NCBI GenBank assembly: GCA_029215795.1
Contig: JARDYH010000004.1
Span: forward strand, 202,596,017 to 202,660,016
Direction: 5' to 3'
DNA: 64,000 bases
Origin: Anniella stebbinsi
Lineage: Eukaryota > Chordata > Lepidosauria > Squamata > Anniellidae
The notes beneath the pieces are model-generated. The model searched no databases. It had not been told where the DNA came from and worked only from the letters and a program-made list of their open reading frames with translations. Below, in pieces: positions 56,401-64,000 of the stretch. A program made the position numbers and the translations under genes. Numbering within the stretch: the first letter of the stretch is position 1; every line of letters begins with the position of its first letter.

Positions 56401-59276
56401 TTTCATGTGGTCAGCCCTGACCTCCTTTTCATGTGGTCAGCCTAGGCAGGCAGCCATTTTGAACACACAAACAACCCCCCCCTATTTAAAATGGAGGTTT
56501 GTGATTGTGCCTATTGGAATGAAACCTCCTAATAGCTCTTCTTTTTCTTCCACGGCAGCCTACAGAAGCAGCGGTTCCACCAGTGCGTCGGAAACCAGTG
56601 ACCACGCAGATTTGAGGGCCAGAAATCTCCAGCAGCATCCTGCACCAGCACCACCGTGTAAGTACTGGGCTAATTTCTGGGGTGCATGGGACCAGAAATT
56701 GTGGTCTATGGGAGGGATTTCAGCCTTTTTCTCTACAGCACTTAAAGTTACATGAGCCCTGACCTCCTTTTCATGTGGTCACTGTAGTATACTGCCTGCA
56801 ACTTTAACTGTGGTGATGAAGAGGGAATTTCACCAGGTGCTGCATGCATACAAACGGCACCGGCTGAAATTCCTTTTTCTCTACAGCACTTAAAGTTACA
56901 TGAGCCCTGACCTCCTTTTCATGTGGTCAGCCCTGACCTCCTTTTCATGTGGTCAGCCTAGGCAGGCAGCCATTTTGAACACACAAACAACCCCCCCCTA
57001 TTTAAAATGGAGGTTTGTGATTGTGCCTATTGGAATGAAACCTCCTAATAGCTCTTCTTTTTCTTCCACGGCAGCCTACAGAAGCAGCGGTTCCACCAGT
57101 GCGTCGGAAACCAGTGACCACGCAGATTTGAGGGCCAGAAATCTCCAGCAGCATCCTGCACCAGCACCACCGTGTAAGTACTGGGCTAATTTCTGGGGTG
57201 CATGGGACCAGAAATTGTGGTCTATGGGAGGGATTTCAGCCTTTTTCTCTACAGCACTTAAAGTTACATGAGCCCTGACCTCCTTTTCATGTGGTCACTG
57301 TAGTATACTGCCTGCAACTTTAACTGTGGTGATGAAGAGGGAATTTCACCAGGTGCTGCATGCATACAAACGGCACCGGCTGAAATTCCTTTTTCTCTAC
57401 AGCACTTAAAGTTACATGAGCCCTGACCTCCTTTTCATGTGGTCAGCCCTGACCTCCTTTTCATGTGGTCAGCCTAGGCAGGCAGCCATTTTGAACACAC
57501 AAACAACCCCCCCTATTTAAAATGGAGGTTTGTGATTGTGCCTATTGGAATGAAACCTCCTAATAGCTCTTCTTTTTCTTCCACGGCAGCCTACAGAAGC
57601 AGCGGTTCCACCAGTGCGTCGGAAACCAGTGACCACGCAGATTTGAGGGCCAGAAATCTCCAGCAGCATCCTGCACCAGCACCACCGTGTAAGTACTGGG
57701 CTAATTTCTGGGGTGCATGGGACCAGAAATTGTGGTCTATGGGAGGGATTTCAGCCTTTTTCTCTACAGCACTTAAAGTTACATGAGCCCTGACCTCCTT
57801 TTCATGTGGTCACTGTAGTATACTGCCTGCAACTTTAACTGTGGTGATGAAGAGGGAATTTCACCAGGTGCTGCATGCATACAAACGGCACCGGCTGAAA
57901 TTCCTTTTTCTCTACAGCACTTAAAGTTACATGAGCCCTGACCTCCTTTTCATGTGGTCAGCCCTGACCTCCTTTTCATGTGGTCAGCCTAGGCAGGCAG
58001 CCATTTTGAACACACAAACAACCCCCCCCTATTTAAAATGGAGGTTTGTGATTGTGCCTATTGGAATGAAACCTCCTAATAGCTCTTCTTTTTCTTCCAC
58101 GGCAGCCTACAGAAGCAGCGGTTCCACCAGTGCGTCGGAAACCAGTGACCACGCAGATTTGAGGGCCAGAAATCTCCAGCAGCATCCTGCACCAGCACCA
58201 CCGTGTAAGTACTGGGCTAATTTCTGGGGTGCATGGGACCAGAAATTGTGGTCTATGGGAGGGATTTCAGCCTTTTTCTCTACAGCACTTAAAGTTACAT
58301 GAGCCCTGACCTCCTTTTCATGTGGTCACTGTAGTATACTGCCTGCAACTTTAACTGTGGTGATGAAGAGGGAATTTCACCAGGTGCTGCATGCATACAA
58401 ACGGCACCGGCTGAAATTCCTTTTTCTCTACAGCACTTAAAGTTACATGAGCCCTGACCTCCTTTTCATGTGGTCAGCCCTGACCTCCTTTTCATGTGGT
58501 CAGCCTAGGCAGGCAGCCATTTTGAACACACAAACAACCCCCCCCTATTTAAAATGGAGGTTTGTGATTGTGCCTATTGGAATGAAACCTCCTAATAGCT
58601 CTTCTTTTTCTTCCACGGCAGCCTACAGAAGCAGCGGTTACACCAGTGCGTCGGAAACCAGTGACCACGCAGATTTGAGGGCCAGAAATCTCCAGCAGCA
58701 TCCTGCAGCAGGAGCGAGTAAGTACAGCCGATGTTATTTGCTTGATAAAGTTTCAGTCCTGCAATTCTTATAAATGTGTGAAAGGACATTCTCATCTTCA
58801 GGATGAGGGTGCGAGAGAACCCATGGTACAGGCTGGACATGTAATAAATGATTTTTAAACACACTAAACTTTGCCCTTTCCCTTCAGGTACAGATGAAGG
58901 AAGGAGACATCCCATCCAAAAGTCAGCACTCTCGCCTGCAACGCGCCTGGAAATGGCCAGAAACAGAAGACCCCCACGCAGCAGGGACACAGACCGCATT
59001 CTGGAGCATGCCTCTGCACACAACGCAAACCTCTTGCAGATGCATGAGCAGATGTTGCAGAAAAATGACCAGATGTTGGACTATTTGAAAACAGAAGATG
59101 CAAGGGACCAAAGAAATCAAGATGCCCTTCTCAGAATTCTAGAAAGACAATGTGTCACGATGGAGAAGCTGGTGACGGTGGTGCAACAGGAAGAACCGGG
59201 AAGATCAACCCATACAGCCAACCCATCATCTACTAGCCATGGGCCTCCTCCACACGGGGCGTTTAATGAGCCTTGA
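53476..59276 (+). CDS. Myb/SANT-like protein of Harbinger-like element, with ten repeated exons
   Basis: Predicted coding exons: 53476-53965, 54057-54098, ten repeats (54408-54509, 54852-54947, 55008-55109, 55527-55625, 56043-56141, 56559-56657, 57075-57173, 57590-57688, 58106-58204, 58622-58717) and 58888-59276. The sum is 1911 bp, 636 aa, with every junction AG/GT and every intron in phase 1. Residues about 8-105 form a Myb/SANT-like DNA-binding domain (VSWKKAEILDLLDIFGE, ECRTKAKAMRQEYRRV, CPFFEELHSIFRG). Next come about 330 residues of Ser/Thr- and Ala/Pro-rich repeats, then a coiled coil (NLLQMHEQMLQKNDQML to about the end). Such proteins are thought to help a Harbinger transposase bind ends and enter the nucleus. 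The last codons (from Gly of S-H-G on) come from an inserted MITE. Not proven expressed; usage of all ten exons is inference. Confidence 0.7.
54408..58717 (+). repeat. Tandem exon array (10 copies; seven in 516-bp units)
   Basis: Copies 4-10 start at 55527, 56043, 56559, 57075, 57590, 58106 and 58622, a period of 516 bp (515 once, by loss of one C in a C run). Copies 1-3 are spaced unevenly and more diverged. Exon lengths are 102, 96, 102, six of 99, and 96, all multiples of three. Each copy is preceded by a long pyrimidine tract ending GGCAG and followed by GTAAGT. The unit also holds a piece of the hAT MITE family of 13407 ('gaagagggaatttcaccagg'). Copies 4-7 are identical over their whole conceptual ORFs. 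Confidence 0.95.
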
Positions 59277-59596
59277 AGGCTCATTATAAATTTTACCTAC
59301 ACACGAGCGGAGCGCAAAACGGGCGTACAGGCGCGTTATCTCCCCGATAATGCGCATTTTCGAACGCGCGTTAAATAGCGACTTTTATTTTGCTCCGGCC
59401 GTTAAAGCGCATTTTCGCTGTGTGAACAAGCGATTATGCGCATTAACTACCTGTAAAGTGCTTTTTGGGCATCTTTTAATGCGCTTCGCCGCTTCTCGCC
59501 GCCTCCCGTGCAGAGGGATTAGGCGTAAATGCGCCTCCGCGAAAATGCGCATAATCCCCGAACCGGGCGCAAAAGCGCATCCTTGTGGAGGGGGCC
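59242..59596. mobile_element. 355-bp Harbinger-type MITE inserted in the Myb/SANT gene
   Basis: The ends are GGCCTCCTCCACAC and its near-complement (TTGTGGAGGGGGCC), flanked by ATG at 59239-59241 and 59597-59599. A 3-bp duplication fits PIF/Harbinger. The left 150 bp match the terminus at 52995. It has no gene of its own and is full of GCGCATTA-type motifs. Confidence 0.85.
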
Positions 59597-59598
59597 AT

Positions 59599-59925
59599 GG
59601 AAAACGCCAGCCAATAAAAAGACGGTTGGCTATTGACAGTATGGAGGGGACCAGCTCTAAGCCAAATGACTTAGGTGGGAACTCAGGAGAGGGTGAGGGG
59701 AGAAAATGCCTGGCTAAGAAGAAACGTAAAGTCAGGGTGCAACACCCCCAGTCTGCCCAGTTGCAAAATCCCCAGAATGACATTTTAACCAAAGACTTGG
59801 ACGAATCACTGCTCCCGTGCTCCCATACAGTACCCCCACAGCGCTCATCATCACCACTTCAAGGTGAGCCAAGCATAAAGCGCACGGCACGGGAGGTAAA
59901 AAAACCCTTAAAGTTCTCCCCTTAG
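59599..59925 (+). pseudogene. Displaced C-terminal tail of the Myb/SANT gene
   Basis: Reading across the MITE in the same frame, an open stretch of 108 codons continues and ends in TAA/TAG-type stop at 59923-59925. It is rich in Lys and Ser, and includes the basic cluster AKKKRKVRV, an SV40-type nuclear-localisation motif. It is cut off from the upstream frame by the stop inside the MITE. It could also be a separate exon with a donor near 59862 (AAGGTGAGC). Confidence 0.65.
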
Positions 59926-59949
59926 AATACATGATTTATGTTATTGTTA

Positions 59950-60200
59950 ATAATTTGCTGTTAATTATGGTTTTTTTTGCTGTTATTTATGTAATTGTTA
60001 TGTTATTTGCTGTTAATTATGGTTTTTTTTGCTGTTATTTATGTAATTGTTATGTTATTTGCTGTTAATTATGGTATTTTTTGCTGTTATTTATGTAATT
60101 GTTATGTTATTTGCTGTTAATTATGGTATTTTTTGCTGTTATTTATGTAATTGTTATGTTATTTGCTGTTAATTATGGTATTTTTTGCTGTTATTTATGT
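59950..60200 (+). repeat. 52-bp AT-rich tandem repeat, about five units
   Basis: TTAATTATGG recurs at 59961, 60013, 60065, 60117 and 60169, exactly 52 bp apart. The unit also contains TGCTGTTATTTATG. Confidence 0.95.
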
Positions 60201-60415
60201 TGTATTTAACCATTACAATATAGTTTTCATATCTCACTGTGTGGTTGGGACTGTGCTTCCTATCTATTATTAAAACAGTTAGGCATCCCTCCTTAATACT
60301 GCACCAACCTGAAAATGCTAAGGAAAACCAAAACAATGTTTTAGTAACAAAAATAAAGATTTAGTTTTTTAAACAAATATTATTTTCAACTATTTACAAT
60401 ATTATTTTCAACTAT

Positions 60416-62038
60416 TTACAATTTATTGAGGATACGGTCTAGCTTGTCCTCAATGGAGGACATGCGATTCTGCATGCCTCCAACGGCTTCCTCAAGCCTC
60501 TCCAGCCGCTCCTGAGTGGGAACTGCATGGGATGGTAAGAAAAAAAAAGTGTTTAAAATCATATAATATAACCAACAGAAAAACAGTTCAAGATGTACCA
60601 CTCAATGACATTGGCTATTCAATGCGATTCAATTTACAGGAATGTAAATATAGTTTTTCATTTTTTAATTAAAAATTTAAACCATTAGTCCTGTACTGTA
60701 CAATAGGGTGACCACATAAAATCCAGGTCGGTTAAACTGTTGTGATGAAGAGGGGATTTCACCAGGAACTAATTGCATACAAATGACACTGGCTGAAATT
60801 CCCTTTTCTCTACAACTGTTACAGATACAGGAGCCCTGACCTGGATTTTATATGCTCAATGTACTCTACATTATACAAAGCAATGGAACTTCTATTACCT
60901 GCTGGAGACACAGCAGCAGGTGAGACAGGTGGGGGTGCATTCTCCTCTTCCTCCTCTTCCTGCACCTCCTCCTCCACCTCCTCCGCAGACGGTGATGGCG
61001 ATGGACTGAGTATCCCTTCAAAATTGGAAAAAAAATGTTATTTTAAGTTTCTATCATGGTGTTCCCCGCCTCGATCCGTTGGGAGAGTCTATTAATTAAT
61101 AAATAAATACATATATCATTACAATTATTAATATTAATAATATTATTAAAGTACGCTGGGCAAAAATAGTATTCCTAATTAATCTGGCTTGCATTTAACT
61201 TACGTGCCCTTCTGCGGAGGGTCATCCGAGGAGGAGAAGGAGGAGAAGGAGGAGGAGGAGAAGTCCCCCCAACCTCCTCCACTTCGGGAGACGGAGCCGC
61301 CTCTTCCGCCCTCCTGTTTTGGGCTAAGAAAAAGAGGGAAGGGAAAAAGGGAAATAACATTAAAATGTGGAAGGGTCCCTGAAGGGCATCTAGTCCCACC
61401 CCAAGATGAATGCTGGAATCCACCTTAAAGCCTCATTGTGTCAGGGGTCATAGTTTTTGGGGCTTCCCCCCCCCCCAACCTGCACATCCACCAGAGAATA
61501 CACAATGAGCAGTGGGCAGAATCACCAGCACACAGGGCTCCTGAAGGGCATCTAGTCCCACCCCACCCAAGATGTATGCTGGAATCCACCTTAAAGCCTC
61601 ATTGTGTCAGGGGTCATAGTTTTTGGGGCTTCCCCCCCCCAACCTGCACATCCACCAGAGAATACACAATGAGCAGTGGGCAGAATGGTAATGCACTCAC
61701 TCACCTGCGGTCAGCCTCTCCTCAGGGGTTGGTCTCCCCGCCTTCCGCCACAGCTCGCGGAATTCCACGAAGTAGGGTGGACGCTGTCGGAAGGGGGGAT
61801 GCTCCCCATGGGCACTAATGGCCCGGAAAAAAGCCGCTTTCACATACTTGAACTTCGTCCTGCACTGCAGGGCAGTGCGGACGAAGTTTTGCTGGCGCAG
61901 AGCAGCAGCCGCCCTCCTAAACAGCCTCATAGTCGGGAGGCTGCTGCTCCTGACAATCCTTCCAACGAGGGAGGATTGGAGGAGGAAGGCCAATAATATG
62001 CGGACCTCCGCATCCCCCCAATACCTCCCTCTAGGCAT
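60416..62038 (-). CDS. Second Myb-like, coiled-coil protein of Harbinger-like element
   Basis: Predicted exons are 62038-61705, 61323-61204, 61015-60899 and 60522-60416. They total 678 bp, 225 aa, all AG/GT and phase 1. Residues about 5-105 form a Myb/SANT-like domain (YWGDAEVRILLAFL, QCRTKFKYVKAAF), then a Pro/Ser and Glu-rich acidic linker, and a C-terminal coiled coil (RLERLEEAVGGMQNRM, SSIEDKLDRILNKL). The layout parallels the plus-strand Myb gene: DNA-binding domain, disordered linker, coiled coil. Function is inferred from family and context. Confidence 0.72.
60704..60863. mobile_element. Shortened hAT MITE of the TAGGGTGACCA family
   Basis: It starts TAGGGTGACCACATAAAATCC and ends with a worn complement. 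The inner block 'gaagaggggatttcaccagg' matches 13407-13727. The flanks CTGTACAA and CTCTACAT agree at six of eight positions. It lies in an intron of the second Myb gene. Confidence 0.65.
61376..61680. repeat. Direct duplication of about 165 bp in intron 1 of second Myb gene
   Basis: The block 'cctgaagggcatctagtccc' to 'agaatacacaatgagcagtg' occurs at about 61378-61515 and again at about 61541-61680. Confidence 0.85.
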
Positions 62039-62111
62039 CTTGAAGGATTGTGAGGAAGTCTAGGCCTCACTTCCGGTTTGCGATGTTTCCGCGGACCGGT
62101 TTAGCGGTTGC

Positions 62112-62121
62112 GCGCATGCGC
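62112..62121. promoter_or_regulatory. NRF1-type palindrome upstream of second Myb gene
   Basis: GCGCATGCGC, a perfect match to the NRF1 core, lies 74 bp upstream of the start codon in a CpG-rich stretch. It sits in a longer imperfect palindrome (GCGGTTGCGCGCATGCGCGC). Confidence 0.45.
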
Positions 62122-62213
62122 GCGGAACCGTCAAACCACCATTCCCGAACAGCGCGTAAGTGATTAAACACTGTCGCGTTTATTCGGAGCAGTGGGAAAG
62201 TTACCAGATGTGT

Positions 62214-62790
62214 TTTGGGTGTCCTGAACTGAAAACTTGAGAATGTTAGTGACTAATTGTACTATGTTATTCTCAAAAAAACAACCCTGTGAGGTAGGCA
62301 TGGATGGGCTGTGGTCCTGTTACTTGCCCTTCTGCAATGTTCACTGTACTGCATATGTGTGTTGGGTTACCTGAAGTCTTATTGTCTAGGAATACTACTA
62401 TCAACATTGTTTGAAAGTTGTAGGAACATATTTTATTTAGGATAAGCATTTTTAAAATAAGCACTTTTTAATATGGCAACAACAATTTTGGGTGTCCTGA
62501 ATGTACCTTTGGGTGTCCTGAACTGAAAACCTGAGAATGTTAGTGACTATATTGTACTATGTTATTCTCAAAAAAACAACCCTGTGAGGTAGGCATGGAT
62601 GGGCTGTGGTCCTGTTACTTGCCCTTCTGCAATGTTCACTGTACTGCATATGTGTGTTGGGTTACCTGAAGTCTTATTGTCTAGGAATACTACTATCAAC
62701 ATTGTTTGAAAGTTGTAGGAACATATTTTATTTAGGATAAGCATTTTTAAAATAAGCACTTTTTAATATGGCAACAACAATATGGCAATA
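62214..62790. repeat. 295-bp direct tandem duplication
   Basis: 'gaatgttagtgactaattgt' and 200+ following bases recur 295 bp later, almost unchanged (62273 and 62568 start equivalent frames). The conceptual 63-residue ORFs are identical, so the duplication is young. Confidence 0.93.
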
Positions 62791-62799
62791 TGGCAACAA

Positions 62800-63085
62800 C
62801 AATTTCAGCATAGAAAATAAAATTAACAGCATTTACAACAGCATTTAATTTGACATTGAAAGAAACATAGTTGAAAGTCACATTATTATGAACATACATC
62901 TCATAACAATATCTAATTACTAACAGCAATGTAAAAGAAAAATCAGCAAAGAAAATAAAATTAACAGCATTTGCAACAGCATTGCATTACACATTGAAAG
63001 AAACATACGTTACTTTGAAGTCACTGAACATCTCAAAACAGCAATGTAAAAGCGAAATCAACATAGAAAATAAAATTCACATATT
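62800..63085. repeat. Degenerate tandem repeat of about 125-135 bp
   Basis: 'gaaaataaaattaacagcat' and 'cattgaaagaaacata' recur near 62815, 62950 and, in part, 63065. Confidence 0.75.
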
Positions 63086-63588
63086 CTAAAGGGATTGTCT
63101 ATAAGTAGTCTCATTTCCTAATGCAGCTTCTTCTTGATGAAAAAAGAATAAACACAGTCAGTGCTGCCTGGAGCGGGACTTGGCTTTTGCTTGAAGAATG
63201 GAATGAATGATCCAGAAAAAGGAAGCGGTTGCCTTCTGGTCTGGTCACATCACAGAGGTTCCACACGACACCGTCTTTGATCCCCTGCAGTTCTCTCTAT
63301 GCTATGTTCTAAGGGAAATTTAGAGATGGATTGTTTTAGCATAGGATGTAATAACAATATCCCACCCTCTACACATTCATTCATTCATTCATTCTCAGGC
63401 CATGAAGCCTTTATGCGGAAACTTTCCTTATTTGTTTATGCACTTTCCTTATTGGTTTATGCTTCTAGCAGGTCTTGACACATGCTTCCTTCCTGTGACT
63501 TGCTGAAATAGAGTAAATAGAGTAAAGTTAGGGAAAACATGGCTTACACAAGTTTGGCACAGGGGTTTGGCACTGAACACTCACCTCC
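63085..63588. other. Noncoding 3' flank of the transposase
   Basis: No ORF supported. It contains an ATTC microsatellite near 63376-63393 and is probably the 3' UTR of the transposase gene. Confidence 0.4.
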
Positions 63589-64000
63589 CTAGGGGTTCTG
63601 CCCACGCAGAGACCAAAGCATGCCTCTTAAGGCATCTCTGACCTTTTCCCCAGCAGCCTTTTCTTGAATTTCCTCATGCCCCATTGGCAGCGGGGCACCC
63701 AGGGTTGCCAGTTCAATTTGCCTTGCTTCGTGGAGATCCAATGCAACATCATGTCCTTGACTTTCACAAATGTTGTGTAGAATGACACAGGCAGATATCA
63801 CAGAAATGACGTTTTCTTCAGCGAGTTCTATCCTGGACGACAGGCATCTCCACCGTGCTTTTAACCTTCCAAAGGCACATTCAACAACATTCCTCGCCCG
63901 TGACAGACAGTGGTTGAAATGTTGCTTTTGCTGGTCCAGGGCTCCGCCGTAAGGTTTCATCAGCCACTTCCGAATGGGGTAAGCGGAATCAGCCACCACC
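63589..64000 (-). CDS. HARBI1-like DDE transposase, C-terminal part
   Basis: The frame is open to the window edge; no ATG is seen at its start (the codon there is GTG), so the gene continues beyond 64000. It shows ADSAYP, the segment of the second catalytic Asp in HARBI1-type (DDE_Tnp_4) nucleases, and NVVECAFGRLKARWR, which carries the catalytic Glu. VISACVILHNICE is the usual helix after it. The protein ends in a 50-residue variable tail. It would cut and join element ends with the help of a Myb-like partner. No disabling change is visible. Confidence 0.9.
   Translation of the reverse strand, partial: VVADSAYPIRKWLMKPYGGALDQQKQHFNHCLSRARNVVECAFGRLKARWRCLSSRIELAEENVISVISACVILHNICESQGHDVALDLHEARQIELATLGAPLPMGHEEIQEKAAGEKVRDALRGMLWSLRGQNP

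Larger units (their letters stand above)
52995..64000. mobile_element. PIF/Harbinger-like DNA transposon region (right end outside window)
   Basis: The left end starts GGCCTCCTCCACACGGGGC. Inside are a plus-strand Myb/SANT gene, a minus-strand Myb-like gene and a minus-strand DDE transposase that continues past 64000. Harbinger elements encode a transposase plus a Myb-like protein, so the contents fit. Only one terminus is in view. Whether this is one element or two adjacent or nested ones cannot be settled here. Confidence 0.65.

Noticed and set aside
55352..58302. Repeated identical 123-residue plus-strand ORFs
   Set aside because: Each starts in the intron, reads through the acceptor, the exon and the donor. 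They are by-products of the tandem array; only the exon part is supported.
54408..58717. Regular repeats considered as a CRISPR-like array
   Set aside because: The 516-bp period, near-identical whole units and splice signals show tandem duplication of an exon in a eukaryotic gene.
58592..59103. Minus-strand ORFs of 143, 79 and 65 residues
   Set aside because: They are antisense to the last exons of the Myb/SANT gene and have no recognisable domain.

Overview
The window is vertebrate genomic DNA, most likely from a squamate reptile (lizard or snake). Three intron-bearing genes lie on the minus strand in the order GAR1, RRH, LRIT3, the same neighbourhood as human 4q25. The repeat landscape fits a non-avian sauropsid: CR1 and L2-like LINE 3' ends, a near-intact L1, tRNA-derived SINEs, many small hAT-type inverted-repeat elements and a PIF/Harbinger-like transposon. 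The species call is inference.

Layout. 1-0.6 kb: CR1 reverse-transcriptase remnant. 1.9-14.8 kb: LRIT3, four coding exons (658 aa), a retinal leucine-rich-repeat/Ig/FN3 membrane protein. 16.1-40.1 kb: RRH (peropsin), seven coding exons (333 aa), with the retinal-binding lysine at residue 284. RRH intron 4 holds a 5.8-kb L1 with a 16-bp target-site duplication, and intron 1 holds a 1.8-kb GC-rich hAT-type element built of five 242-bp units. 44.1-49.2 kb: GAR1, six coding exons (210 aa), the H/ACA snoRNP protein, with a CpG-rich candidate promoter near 51.4-51.8 kb. For all three genes the splice junctions were read base by base and the reading frame closes exactly.

53.0-64.0 kb: a large PIF/Harbinger-like region that runs off the right edge. 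It carries a plus-strand Myb/SANT-like gene, a minus-strand Myb-like plus coiled-coil gene, and the 3' end of a minus-strand DDE transposase. The first Myb gene contains the most striking structure in the window: ten copies of one short exon, each with acceptor and donor, each a multiple of three and in the same phase. Seven of these sit in a nearly perfect 516-bp tandem array, so the predicted protein would carry ten 32-34 residue repeats between its DNA-binding domain and its coiled coil. A related non-autonomous element has inserted into the last coding exon and removed the C-terminal tail, which includes a KKKRKV nuclear-localisation motif.

Between the genes, most recognisable sequence is short inverted-repeat elements. 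Several are bounded by 8-bp duplications, which is why they are called hAT-type.
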